Assembly (NCBI RefSeq): GCF_014529535.1
Contig: NW_023503632.1
Span: forward strand, 248,001-312,000
Origin: Bradysia coprophila
Taxonomy: Eukaryota > Arthropoda > Insecta > Diptera > Sciaridae
DNA: 64,000 nt
Direction: 5' to 3'
Part shown: positions 1 through 12,647 of the stretch, one piece after another
Position numbering within the stretch: the stretch's first letter is position 1
Layout: the number at the start of each line of letters is the position of its first letter
Notes under the pieces: model-generated
Told to the model about the DNA's origin: nothing
The model's input: only the letters and a program-made list of their open reading frames with translations
Database searches by the model: none
Program-made: the position numbers and the translations under genes

Positions 1-3000
1 GAAAATGACAATGAAATTTGAGCTTCTGATTTCTGGGTCGTACATCTTTTGGCTTCAGCTGTTCGCCGGAAATTGATTGTTTGATGTAAGCTGGCATTTT
101 CGCGGGTAGATTCTCTGTAGTATTGTATACGTCCGGTTTCCAATTATAAATCTATCGGAAGAGAAATAGAAAAATTGAGGCAGATTGAAGGTAGAACGGC
201 AAAAGGACGAGATGTTCTATATCGAAGTGTCGGTACAAAGCGAACTTCTCAGAAATTTACCTTATTTAATTTTAAGAACACACACGGTCTTCGTTCGGGA
301 TAACCATATTTTCCTTTCGTCTTTTCCGGCGAGCAGTTACCAAGTGATTCAGCAGAAAATATGCAAGCTTTTCCGTCTTGCTTTTGTGTATTGTGATCAC
401 AGTGAATTTGGGTGTCTGTATTGATAGTCTTCTTGTAATCTACAAACATTTCGAACAGTTGTCAGTTGTCAACGGATACTGTACACGCTTTTATGTAAGA
501 CAAAATTCACCTTCTAAAAATGTATCAACAGACTTGAACCAGTACTCCATGTTTGATGGACTTGACGCTTTGTACCAAATGAGAGTACTGCCAAGTTTAG
601 CCTCTGGAGGCATTGGTCGGAATCCTAATCCTGTTTTCAAAATATATTTTTTAAATTCAATCAAATGATAGCCCACACACAAATTCTGCGATGAGAACTT
701 TTGTTGCCAAGCAACGCACTTCAAGCAAAAGTGCTTTGAGTGACAGCTGTCAAAAAGAGGACCATTTTGTATTACATAATTTTCCAGACTTTTTACGGTG
801 CCAAAATTTGTTTGATACTCTGTCCAGTTTCAGCACTCTACTTAGAGTACCACTCATGCTTGAAGTGCGTTGTGTCGAGTTGTCTTTGTACATACCTGGA
901 TTCGTTCCGATCAAACTATTGTCTAGTTGCCACTTGGGTTTGTCGGTGTCTAATGTTTGCCAAAATATCGTCAATAAACCGGCAAAGAAGCCGGCTAACG
1001 CAGCATAGAAAATAAGGTAAAACAGAAGGATTTTCGCTGGAAAAAAAAGGAAAAGGAAAAATATTATTGACAAACTTTTGAGATTTGGTGTCGATCCTGA
1101 AATGGAGGTAAAACATTCGGTTCTGCTTTGACTCTAGTGTTCAATTATCCTTATAAACAAAATGTATGTTAAACCTAATGGGGAAGGGGGCATCAAACCC
1201 TCGGCGATACTTTGAACAAACGAAGTAACAGATTTAATGGTTATGTGGTGTTCCGTTTGCCATTAAACTTGGCTAAACTTAAACTGTGTCTCCACTGAAC
1301 ACGAAAAGAAAACTTGATATCTTAAGCTTGCTGTAGCTTGGCTGTCTCACCTAACACTTTTATTTTCATCGAAGAAAAATTGGCAATTAAAAGAATGGAA
1401 ATTTAAACCGTTGCGTTTTTGAATTAATTTGAAGGCATTTCATGCATGGTCGAACAAAGCGGTTATGTTAACTGGCTGATAGCCTTATAATCAAATGTGA
1501 AGAAAAGTTTCTTCATGCGGAAAATTAGAAAATGAAACTTTTTAAGCATAGTAGTAATGGCAACAGTAAAAGGAATGCCGATAAGGTCACCTTGTTTTAA
1601 ATAAGGAAATTGTTGTAAATGTCAACGTCATATAGTAAACATTTCGGACATCCATCGCATAGCCAACGCAACGGAAACATGTTACCAATATATTGTTTTT
1701 GATTCGATTTTGTGGCAAGAACAACCAACTGCCACTTAAAAATGAATTATTGTCGGAAATTTTCAACTACGATATGGTTGAATGAATTTATAAATATTTG
1801 ATGATACTTAATAATACACTTCATTTTCTTGCACTGTATACAACGACATGCGCTGGAATATTTTTCGTGCTATTTTGGATCGATTTTTAAATCAACTTGA
1901 AACATATATTGTCCAATTACCATCGTGAATCGCATTTAAGAGACTCTTTTTTCACAAAAGCTTCGTTAACCTGTCACATTATCATGTGTTATCGATAACA
2001 ACGACAAAAAATGAAAATCTCTGTGTAATGTGGTCCGTTATAAACTGCATGTTAAAAAAATTGAAGTACCAGATTTGAAATTAACGAATTAAAAATACTT
2101 TGACCCGATAATAATACTGGTCATACGTTTGTCGTCTGTAATAGATTAATAGTAAATTAGCTGAGTTTCTGGTAAAGACTACCAATGTTCTTGCGACATA
2201 TTTTCGAACGTTTAAATATGTCGCAAGAAATTATGAAGTTGCAACGATGCACCAAAACTCTCTTTAGCAAACAAAATTCGTTTTGATGCTGTCAAAACAC
2301 CACCTTATTTCTTTGTTTGTGGAATCATCACTACCTTACGCTGCATTTTTACCATCTTAATAATTGTAATTAGGTGCTGGAGATGGTATTGGATGCACAT
2401 AACAAAAAATTTCAATTTGAAAAATTCGAGAAAAGTTTTTTTTTTCAAATTTTTCAAAATTATTCAGATTTTTCAGAATTTCAGAATTAGATTTCTCAAA
2501 AATTAGCCCTACTAGCCCTAAAATGTGAAAAACCCTTTGTCATAAACAAAGCTTAGAAAATCGTTTGAAAAAGTTATTAAAGTTATTTTAAGAAATGCTT
2601 AAAAATAGAAAAACTAAAAAAATCGTTGAAAATCCAGTAGGAACGGTGAAGAAAGTCCTTTGTCAATGAAATTTACAAATATCGCTCGAGTTGTGATTAC
2701 ATTGAAACACGAACACGAAAAATACCAACGATTACGTAAATCCTTAAAATGTTTGTAACGGCAACGACATAATGCAAACTATCGGGGAGGTAACATCAAG
2801 CGCCATTTTATTAGATGCGCGATGGTCCTGTACGGTTCTTCCTTATACTAATTAGTGACAGATGATTTCAGGATTTGTCTTAACATGAGATTTCATAACA
2901 ATTTCGTTTTGTTTTCCCTAGGGTCGGAAATGGTTTATTACAACCCTAGGGATGAAAAGTAGCTTGATTTTAAGCTCAAAATCATGTAAAATCCATTACA

Positions 3001-5680
3001 TAAGTCGGGTACAAATATGAAAAGCCTCATTTTCGTGTGTGTATATTGACCTCGGCTTCACCTCGGAAACAAAATGTGTACGAAAACTGTAATTTTTATC
3101 CTATATAGCAAATTCCACTAATGTAGCAGTGGCATACGAATTTTCGCTGATCGAATGTTTAAAAAAAGCATATCGCTACACCCTACTCTTTAACTCTACA
3201 GTCTGTAGATGCTTGAAACGGAAGACGTTATCGTTCTCATTTAAATTTTTTATCGAACGAAGAAAAAACAAACTGAAATTCACTACACATTCTGTTTATT
3301 CCATCTTAGACGTGTGTGAGTGTGTTGTTAAAATGTTGATTTTTGCTGAGAATATTTTCTTTTTGATTGACATGCAAAACTGACGACCTAATCATTTCGT
3401 TATTTAATTGGAAACATATGACGTGACATGTACAAATATAGAGAATTGTATGTTTGATGTTTAGGAAATCATATGAGGTAAAGACGGCTTTCGATTTATG
3501 TTAATCAGTAACCAAAGGAAACATAATATGGATTATGATAAAAGGACTAGCCACAGCACTGTTCCTAGCATGAACACTGAATTGACAATTGTCAAATTTG
3601 GAGGCTCTAGTGATCAAGGCAAACGCTTAGGATTGTTCATATTGTATGTTTTAACTCATACAACGAAAATAAGTCATCTATCTTTATAAAAGAAACGCAG
3701 TGCCTACTGCAATTTCATGAACATCCGAAAATTTTCTATGTTCATGCTAGAAGTATTGCTGTGGACGAGCTAATTGTGCACACCATTATTCTAAAAATAA
3801 GAGATCGATTCTGATTCTTAGTCCACTTCCGTATACAACGTCGTAACTATACCGTCACGTCACTGACGTCTTGAAGTCTGTATACCATTCGGCTATTTTT
3901 GTTATATATACCCCACCAAACGACCGGTATAATTATGAGAAAAAAAAACTTTGTTTAATGTGCTATGGTTAAATTTCTGAAAATGCAACCCAGCAAAACG
4001 TTTATAGCATCGATGAAGGCGATTGTATATCAGAAAAAAATTCAATACTTTGAGCAAGGCTCTTTCAGTGCGGTTTAATTTGCTAGGTACATTATGTCAA
4101 CGTTGTTATTAAATACAAATTGATTGTGAAATCGAAGGAATATTGGATTGACTGCGAAAATAGGAAAAATCCTTTATCACAACGCAGGTGAGAAATAGTC
4201 ATTTTCTCCCCACCTCTGAAACTTCTGAAGCCTTTGTTGTGAAAAAAGTTGTGTTTAGCTCGGTTAAAAAATTGACAATTGCATTTTCTCGGGTGACTTG
4301 TGACCCTCGCTACGCTCTCAACACCCTCAAAATGAAATTTTGAACACATTAACTTTTGTTAAAAGGAAAAGTATTGTCGTTACGTGTGGGATAGTGCATA
4401 TCAAGTTATAATAATGATCTATTCGACTTGTCGTAGTCGGACAACATTTTATTATTCATATTACGTCATTTATATTAATTCATTTGGCGCGTAAATGCAC
4501 CTAAAAATTTGAGGTCGCAGTTTCTAATTATAGAAAGAAAATTGTTTGTGGCACCACAACGCTCTAAATGTAGCATGTATGACACAAATTTTGTTTTTCT
4601 TTTCGATTTCTTTTTTCTAATGAAACTGTCTTCCACTCAACAGCATCTTGTGTTTCTTATACTCTGTGGCATTTTGGACGAGTTATTGAAACAAAATTCG
4701 AACAAATACAAAACTGAGAAGAAGAGTTGTATGCTATGTAGATGGAGAATTTTCCGTATGAATTGAAATGCCATCACTAATATCGATTTCAGTGGTTTAG
4801 CCTTGAGCCTTATATAAGGAAAATATTTTTTTTTGTAAAAGAAGAACTGTGAAAACAGAACGATTAAACTGAACGAAAAATAGTCAGAGAGAAAAAAATA
4901 TTAAATTTACGAATACGATTCGACTACCAAACAGACCAAACAATTTTCGGAATTAACATGAATATTTAAAAACAAAAATGTTCGGTCGAAGCAGCTATTA
5001 ATGTTAATTTATATTGAATTTCCTTCGGAAAATTTAATTCCAATTTTAGTCGCTTAAAGCGAAAAGACAAAATAAAATCGAAGACAACATTTCAGCTGAT
5101 TACATAACATCTACCGTATCCACTTTAACCCTAATACGAAGAGACTATAGCCAAACTTACAAACTAATCGTACGTGTAGTATGTTACATCACCCCCGAAG
5201 TGGGTGTGCTATTATCGATTAATTCGAAGAAAAAATAGAAAATAATTAAGGGAAGTGCATCTGTGCACGTTTTTTTCGGAGGAAAAGCCTTGAGCAATTT
5301 TCGGTTTATATTCCCTTTGAGTGAATACAATTTCTCTCAAAACGGATTGCCTTCTATCAAGCGAAGTAGAATTATGTTTAAAGATTCGCTGAAAGCATTT
5401 CCTGGCAGGGAACACTAAATCAAAATGGTTGCTTAATGAAGGGTGCAACAACATGGCGGCCATATTTTCTTTTTCCACACTTTTCTTTGGGAAATAATTT
5501 TTTCTTTTTTAGATCTGTTCAAGTCCAGGTAGTATCTGTAAAATCCTTACCCCAACTACCAGCCGTTCGGCCCATAAATTGGCTAGTCTCTCCATTCCAA
5601 AGGAATTGCTTAAAACTTTCCCAACCACTTAGTTTCGGTGGTCGTGTATAGTATTGTTCTGCAACTTTTTTATCGGCCAT
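1..5680 (-). CDS. nrv: Na+/K+-transporting ATPase beta subunit, nervana-like (3' end outside window)
   Basis: Beta subunit of the plasma-membrane Na,K-ATPase: a single-pass type II glycoprotein that chaperones and stabilises the pumping alpha subunit. Exons (minus): 5551-5680, 896-1036, 511-630, 261-439 and <1-151; all junctions are GT-AG and keep frame. Exon 1 starts [20 protein letters not shown] and ends in the cytoplasmic motif [11 protein letters not shown]. Exon 2 carries the membrane segment ([20 protein letters not shown]) and then the [11 protein letters not shown] stretch. Exon 3 reads [11 protein letters not shown], a hallmark of the family. Exon 4 has ectodomain cysteines and ends CVFLKLNK; exon 5 begins IYNWKP. 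About 240 of roughly 310-320 residues are visible. The 4.5-kb intron 1 separates the cytoplasmic exon from the rest, and a small TIR element sits in intron 2. The start ATG at 5680 is in good context (CAGCAATGG). Whether it matches nrv1, nrv2 or nrv3 is not determined. Confidence 0.93.
712..872. mobile_element. 161-bp MITE in nrv intron 2
   Basis: The ends are perfect 16-bp inverted repeats, CAACGCACTTCAAGCA at 712-727 and its complement at 857-872. It lies in the 265-bp intron between coding exons 511-630 and 896-1036, so it makes up most of that intron. A diverged relative lies in inverted orientation at 11396-11538. It has no coding capacity. No clear target-site duplication was found. Confidence 0.7.
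1037..5550 (-). other. nrv intron 1 with dispersed repeats
   Basis: AT-rich intron with no convincing coding exon. It contains a copy of the GAAGTA/TTATCGATAAC dispersed family (about 1970-2165), a copy of the family tied to the CCCTAGGG motif and to GATGAAAA next to a CCTCGG palindrome (about 2918-3115), a copy of the CCCTCGCTACGCTCT family (about 4180-4335), and a low-complexity TTTTTCAAATTTTTC patch near 2430-2490. Regulatory elements for the pump gene may be present, but none is recognisable. Confidence 0.5.
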
Positions 5681-8011
5681 TGCTGGAGTTTCTTTAATTT
5701 AATACAAAAAAACACAAAGTTTTCTCCAAAAAAAATTTGAAATCACAAAAAATTCAGTTCAGCAAACGGTAGTCCCTGTTCCACGGTTTACTGAAATAAT
5801 GCGCTTTTCACCGACCCAAGAACCGTGTGTTACTTTTATGAACGATAAAAATTAACGTTTAACATCGAAAATTATTTCACTGGGCGATTGGTTTCAATTT
5901 CGAACTGGAAAATATACATACAGCACAACGCCCGTTTCCACTCTCAACAAATTGTTTATATTTAATCGCGTCGTTTGTATATCGAAAACATGAAATAAAT
6001 TCTTTCTACGGAATCAACATCCAATGCCAATTAGAAGTGATCTTACAATTTTTTTCAAAACCGTCAAACCGACTGTGTAATATAGTGCCGAATAAAACGA
6101 TTTTCGCAGTTTCACATCTACTTCGATAGTGCCGGGGTTGTACAGATGAATTTCCTTAACTTCCAGTGTTTTACACGACAGTTAGCCGACAAGTACGAGT
6201 TGATTTCGATATATGCTCCATAATGTATGAAAAGTCTTATGATTTCGGTAAAAAATCGCGCATTTTTCTTCACTACGCATGCCTATCATATTCGATCGAC
6301 CACTGCGACAGTGGATATTGAAATACGTCGGCGCGGTGTGCGTCCTCGGAATTTGGAAAGAAAAAAAAATGATTTTTTTTTGTAGAATAGAAGATTGGAT
6401 TCTATCATACTTCGTTCCGTGTATAGGTGCAGTTTATGTAATAATTTCCTTTACAACGTTCGGATGAACATATATACGTTCATATCTCTTTGTGTGGCTA
6501 GAATTTATATATTTTGTATGGCAAAAGGGAGCATATTACAGTCGATTCCTGAGTATTATCTCATGCTCACTATTTTTATACCATCGAACACCACGTGACT
6601 CAGCCTGCACCAATTACGTCATAGCTCAGCTGTTACGACATCATTATCCTTCGTGCCTTATGCCTATACATCATATATCTACAACACTGTTGTTGGACGA
6701 ACATTAGCATGGTGTACATATATTTATACCTACGTAGTTTTCCCGTCTAAATTTAGACGGTTAATAAACAACACACAGCATATGTAGCATAAAATCTGTA
6801 CACATACCACATGCATCATTATATGATCCACACAATCGCAATTTGTGTGTTGTTCACTAATAATTTTTCATCAATTAAATTATGGAATCGATGAAGTTGC
6901 TGAATGTTTTTGTGCTTTGATTTTCAATTGAACTACTAGAACACTAACATAACTATTCGATTAAGAATGCTTGACGACTTCATTCATTTGCTTTTTTTTA
7001 AATTCATTAGTTTAAGTCTTCACTCAAATGTGTACATACAGGACAATTTATAGGGAAAATTGATGAGCGAAGAGATGATGCGATGCGAGGTTTGATATGG
7101 TGATTTGGTTTTTAATATGCAAAATCGATTCGATATGCAACATTACGTTGCCAATTGATTGTCTACGGTCTGTACATTTACACTTGGGTACGGTCTTGTT
7201 AGGCAAACATGATTTTTCACATTTATATTATATTCGCCAAATCGCTAAAAAAATTAAAAAATCGCCAAAGTGTGAAGAAACGCCAAGAAAAATCGCAAAG
7301 ACAAAGAATGGAAAATCTGTCTTTATTGACGTCTTCACATTTTGGCGTTTGTCCTTGGCGTTTCTTGACATTCTTGGCGATTTAACCATGTCGATCCCAT
7401 AGAATCTATCCTTTATCAAAAGGTAACCCAAAGGCGGTCTGTAGGGAATGCATCGTTTTACGACATGTATTATAACGACAGAATTTCATAGACAGAATGT
7501 AAGACGTTTCATTCGAACAATCAATAGTATTTTACATGACCTAGGGATAAGGGAGTTAGTTATGTCGTTAGGAAACGTAGAAATAACATAGAAGGCATAC
7601 GTCTCAAGCAAACGTTAATCGGTGAATTTGAAACGAAAGCTAAAATCGTTGTTTTAGTCCAGTAACTAGAAGAAGGAATCATTCGACTACATCGATGATA
7701 CGCAAACAGACAACTTGAATTTGCTCCACTTTCTAAACGAAATCCAGACAATTCATTGTTATCTGTTATCGACAACGATAGTAACAATAAACGACCAGCT
7801 CTGTCTGATGAGGTTTTATATAGCATAAAGCATGTTCAAAACAAATGAAGTAAAAGACTTCTGAAATCGATATTTGAAAATCTTCGATCAATTGAAGTAA
7901 TAGATCAGATTTTACTTGTTAATATGCTTGCCGTCTGTGACATCTTAAAGTCTGGCCTGAAGAATCGTTCGCAAAGAGATACAATGGATCATCGGCGGAT
8001 AAGTTTTATAT
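5681..8011. other. Intergenic region upstream of nrv
   Basis: It must contain the nrv 5' UTR and promoter (transcribed leftward), but no clear TATA or initiator pair stands out. The right part (about 7735-7960) is a copy of the dispersed repeat family with TGTTATCGACAAC, AAATGAAGTAAAAGA and TTGAAGTAATAGATC. The stretch 7225-7400 has loosely repeated CGCCAA motifs on both strands. Nothing else is supported. Confidence 0.4.
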
Positions 8012-9493
8012 TTATTGGAAATTGCTGGCGAAAGTTTCTCCGAAGAACTTAAGCAGTACCAGGTTTTTTTCCGCTGCTTTGCTAGTAACATGAGTGCCAT
8101 CCATATTAACTTCCGATTCAACGTCGTCGCAACGAACCATTGGATAATTACATCAATTCAGTGCTATTGCAATTCAATAACGAAGATTAAGATTTCGCGG
8201 GGAAAAGGAGTTGATCAGTTTCGATTCGTTTGCTTAATGCCAAATCTAACGCAATTATCTTTGGATAATTTAACATTTTTGAACCACAACTGGGCAGAGC
8301 ACACGTATCCGAAACTGGTTCTCTTTTCTGGAGAAGCATTTATTACCCTAAATCCACAATTGGAAGACATATCGTTGATTCGTTTCGTCGGACGAACGAA
8401 TAACGTTCTATGCACCCTGAGCGGTACACTTACCAAACTGAAAACCTTAACACTCATAGCCTACGACGGAGGGGATAATGTAAGCTTTACACAAACAGTA
8501 ATTTTGTCGGCAATGGATAGTTTAAGGAGCTTGACCTTAAACATTGATAAAGGGCTGTTCAGTCCATTCCTTGCTATGATTCAAACCGATTAAAGAACAT
8601 CGAAAAATTAACGATTTATGCTTGGCGTGACCATGAGCTAGGAGTCGATGATATCAGTTTAATGTGTTCGTTTAACATGTTCGTTGAAGGAGCTGCAGTT
8701 ACAAAATTCCTTCCGTTTAACAATCGAGTTGCTCAAGACTCTAATAGTACACTTACCGAAATTGGAGACTTTCTCGCTAGGCCATGGTGGAGATCTGTAT
8801 CGCACTGCCGACGATACATTGAACGTGGTTTATGTATGCCGTAAACTATCACAACTGGAACTTCAATTTATGAATCTACCAACATTAAATTACGATTTCT
8901 GTAAACCATTTGCTAACATCATGGAAATCAACGATTGCAATTCGGAGTTGGTATTGGTCTTCAACGAAACATACAAAATGACTTTTACACGAGACGAAGC
9001 TACCCAATATCTTCACGATCACGAATTGTACAACACTGAACCAATACCAATCCATCGCAATCTCTATTGGAACGGTTATGATGCTGCATTCAGTTCATCG
9101 AATAAGAACTTGCTTGACTTGAACAAGAAGATTCTACATAAAATAGCCAGTTTTCTGGACGGAGACGCATTGGCTTCTCTATTCGATACATGTCGGCGAG
9201 GTCAACAATTATCGATTGACTAGCTTAATGAAAGTAAAGTGTTCCATTGTGCGGTATATCCGTGGAAGCCGAGGTCGAAGCCAACAGATGAAAATGTGTT
9301 AGCTGTTTTGGGACAGTGCATCGACTTGGGGGTGAATTTATTCGTCTTCCCTTATGGTGAAGAAGAGGATGAAATTCATCGCTTTCATCCTCTTCTTCAC
9401 TATGAAACTCATCAACTAAAAAACAAGTTCATGAAATGCGTGAACCGGTACTGCGGCAATGTGAATAAAAATTGGATTAAATGGATTAAATAG
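8012..9493 (+). pseudogene. Broken F-box / leucine-rich-repeat gene
   Basis: Three consecutive open segments encode one protein of the insect F-box/LRR-like type. Segment 1 (8015-8593) is a run of LRR-like units (LTQLSLDNLTFL, LKTLTLIA, LRSLTLNID). The frame then shifts once near 8585 (RLKNIEKLTIYAWRD continues in another frame) and again near 8680 (LKELQLQNSFRLTIELLKTL). An F-box-like stretch follows (LLDLNKKILHKIASFLDGDA, about 9110-9190). An in-frame TAG at 9221 interrupts it before a 90-residue tail ending at 9493. Segment 1 has no in-frame ATG at its left end and no F-box there. The order LRR then F-box suggests either a deleted tandem pair, whose second copy begins at the F-box, or a degenerated single gene. 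In an intact gene the F-box would bind Skp1 in an SCF ubiquitin ligase. Sequencing errors could explain individual breaks, but three in 1.4 kb favour a pseudogene. Confidence 0.6.
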
Positions 9494-9830
9494 GAAAAAA
9501 GTTCATTTTACCAAATACTGTAAAAGTCTTAAAAATTGTTCATTTTGATCGAACCACGTATACTACAACTCATACTACAATGTTAAAAAGCGAAAAAATC
9601 CACTTTTAGGAGTTTTTGGTGTAAAGTGGATTAAATGGATTAAATAAATTTAATACCATTTTTAACAAAAAAAAATTTCCTATACCTCACTAGTACTTAA
9701 ACGAGCTGGGGATCGTGCAAATCTATTTTTCGCAATTAATTTACAAATTTTTCAGGTTATTATTTCGGTAAAACTAAAAAAAAATTTTTGGATTAAATGG
9801 ATTTAATGGATTTAATGGATTAAATGAAAG
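9470..9830. repeat. Imperfect GGATTAAAT microsatellite clusters
   Basis: Short arrays of GGATTAAAT/GGATTTAAT occur at about 9472-9492, 9627-9650 and 9787-9826. The first array overlaps the end of the broken F-box gene and supplies its last residues (IKWIK), so the original stop of that gene was probably lost. Confidence 0.6.
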
Positions 9831-11395
9831 TGCGTCACCCCTCGAACTCCACCGTGAATGTCGAGTAGTCGATGTTTCCTCAGTTTATCATCGTTTTTCA
9901 CCTATTTAACCGTAAGAACCGTAAGAAACTTCGACTCTTGCTCGACATTTCTTCAGAATGTCGTAAAATTTTCAGGACAATTTTACCTGTGGACAGACAC
10001 ACTTATCCGCTTCAGGAGAAATTGTCACCTCTTTTAAAACAGTATTGGCAACAGTGTTACAATTTATTGAAGAGGTAAAATACACTCTGAGAATTCGAGA
10101 AACTTTAAATAGAGCTAATTTTGATGCACTAAAATACGATATTTTTGCATTGTTGACCAGATGAGATACTAATGCTTCAACATGAATCAAAATCGATATT
10201 AGCTAATTTTGCATATAATTGAAGAAGTATAATAATAAACGTCTTATGACATGCAACATCAATTATCAACTTGTTATTAAATCTCATGTAATTATAATGA
10301 TATCACATCAACAAAATGAAACATTATTTTTTCGTTACCATATGGACTGTGGATGTGTGTACGTTTTTCCCTTCTCATGTATCTCAGCGACACGGTGTTA
10401 CAAATTAAGATGTTCAATGCTATTTATAAACATTACTATATTTACATCATGATTATAATAGGCTTAAATAGGCCAAATACTTGATACTCTGAAGATCGTA
10501 AATATGAATCTGAATTATGATTTACATCGTTATAGAGTTATGTGTGAAACGAACGTTTTCAAACTTAGACGATGGTCGAGGTGCCACAGGGCGCTCATTA
10601 ACGTATTCCATATAGGTTATTATGTACCTTAAGGGAAGATATTGTCAGATCAAACGATTTCACCTCAGTGAGAAATAGGAAATTCCAACTCGAGCCAATT
10701 CACGACGTAAATGCGTTGACTATACCTCATGTAAGGAAGCATTAAAATTTATTTTCTCGTCCATTTTTTGGTCACTCGTTCACTTAAAATTCAAATTCTA
10801 AATCGCACTTACAGCCTGAATAGTGGCGCTCGCTTCTCTCTTGTTGGAATTTCCTATTTTCACCCCTTACTAAACAAATAACCATTACAATTGGACATGA
10901 CATGATGGGATAAATAAAGTGAGTTCTTCGTACTAATTTACCCGCCTGACGATCGGTATTGTTTCATTCTGACACAAACGAATCCGCTAGTCTAAAAACC
11001 AATACTTGATTCGGTTAATCGTTGGCGGGTCTAGCAAATGGTAATATTTTCTACGAAAAAAATAACACATTTGGCTCTTGTTAATTGATGTCGATGACGT
11101 TTTGCTTGGCAACAACGATATTCGCTATCGAATAATAACCAGTATGATCGTTACTCGTGATCAGCTGTTACACCATAATATGAAATTGCAATCAATTAGC
11201 ATGGTTGTTGATCATCGGAAAATTTTGAGCTAACAAGTTGTTTGTATCATTTTGTATCTCAACCACTGTAAAAACTGTAAAGATTTATTGGCCCAAGTTC
11301 TTGAAACGCAATATTATGCTGAAAATATTTAGCACGTCTACCCTGTAGTTTTAGTTACTAAATTTTGCATTTTCCAACCGAAAGTGTAGAGAACA
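9831..11395. other. Intergenic stretch, no gene seen
   Basis: AT-rich spacer. Open frames are short, lack recognisable domains and overlap on both strands. A few weak palindromes are visible, but I see no RNA gene or promoter that can be defended. Confidence 0.4.
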
Positions 11396-11538
11396 CACCT
11401 CAAGCATGAGTGGTACTCTAAATATGGTACTGAAACTCGACAGTGTGTCACACAACTTTGAAACACTGTAAAAAAACAATTTCATAGTACTCTACGTGGC
11501 AGCTGTCAACTGTGATCATTTTTGCTTGAAGTGCGTTG
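11396..11538. mobile_element. Second copy of the CAACGCACTTCAAGCA MITE
   Basis: The stretch contains CAAGCATGAGTGGTACTCTA at its left side, the complement of 853-872 in the nrv intron, and CAGCTGTCA followed by TTTTGCTTGAAGTGCGTTG at its right. It is therefore the same element as 712-872, in opposite orientation and with a diverged left terminus. It directly abuts the fold-back element at 11542. Confidence 0.6.
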
Positions 11539-11541
11539 GTG

Positions 11542-11856
11542 CACTGATAAAAAAATTTACGTCCAGTATGTATGAAATGGTTGGCAGACAGCTTCATTTC
11601 TGCCTTACTTCGGATATGTATATTTCAACGTCTGACATGTATATCCAACGTCTGACATGTATATCGTACATGTCCGACGTATAGTCATACGTACTGCTCG
11701 TGACTAATCGTGTCACTCGTATGTTTGTACGTCGAACATGTACGATATACTTGCCAGACGTTGGAATATACATATCCGCAGTAAGGCAGAAATGAAGCTG
11801 TCTGCCAGCCATTTCATACATACTGGATGTATGTTGACGAAATTTTTTTATCAGTG
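11542..11856. mobile_element. 315-bp fold-back element
   Basis: Two arms of about 145 bp are near-perfect inverted copies around a short spacer near 11695-11705. Termini are CACTGATAAAAAAATTT and its complement. Within each arm are the blocks CCAGTATGTATGAAATGG and CAGACAGCTTCATTTCTGCC. The left arm additionally duplicates a CAACGTCTGACATGTATAT unit. It encodes no protein. It could form a long hairpin RNA if transcribed. No clean target-site duplication is visible. Confidence 0.8.
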
Positions 11857-12115
11857 TAGATGACACTAGAAAAGAAATGTAGTGAAGAATACCGATTCAC
11901 ATTTATATTTCCCAAATATTGGTAGATGTTGGTCAAAATTGAGTTAAATAACGGTAAAGGGCTATTTAACAAAGGAAAAATTCCATTGGTAAATCCAGAA
12001 ATGTTGTTGCTGCCTAAAGTCCAAATAGTTTGTTGATAAAAAGAGTATTTGCTAATCAACAAGGTATTTAACAATAGACTTGTTGACGCGAGTCTGTTAA
12101 TTTTTACTGTAACCC

Positions 12116-12268
12116 AGTGCCTATATTCGCGAAAATATTTTCAAGAATTTCTCAAATTTTCAGTGAAAATTTTTCACAAAAAAACTGTTTATGAAAATTC
12201 ACGAAAATTTGAGAAATTCGTGAAAATTTGAGAAAATTCGTGAAAATATTTTCGAGAATATAGGCACT
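12116..12268. mobile_element. 153-bp fold-back element
   Basis: The left end AGTGCCTATATTCGCGAAAA is mirrored at the right by TTTTCGAGAATATAGGCACT. Inside, TTCTCAAATTTTC-type motifs repeat on both arms, with an extra duplication on the right arm. Noncoding; classified by structure only. Confidence 0.7.
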
Positions 12269-12647
12269 CCTCATTTATTACTTCAAACGAACCGTTCTTC
12301 ACACAATTCGAAAAACAAAAAATTAGCGAAAAGCTCGATAATAACGGAGTTCGATGCTAGAAATGTTTTCAACAAAGTGGAGTGAACAAATATAGAAGTA
12401 AGCGATCTGTTAACTTCTAGAACATTTGGTATTTTTATAAGAAAAATCTAAAAATAAATAATTTTCGTCAAGTTGGATTTTCTTGTAAGTAAACCAAGCG
12501 TCCTAGACGTTGATAGTTCCGCGAAGTGGTAAATTAGAGATTGATAACAAGACAGCACTTTGGGTGTTCATGACTAACTCTATGAAGCAAATGAATTAAA
12601 GTTGAATAAGTTTTCCCCTCGCTTACATTTACTTTTCATTCAAGTAA

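Noticed and set aside
7097..7402. 101-codon open frame with a CGCCAA-rich stretch
   Set aside because: The sequence has imperfect repeats on both strands, no recognisable domain and no splice support.
11496..11866. Overlapping small open frames with repeated MYEM/RQLHFCL residues
   Set aside because: Same explanation: arms of the 315-bp fold-back element read on each strand.
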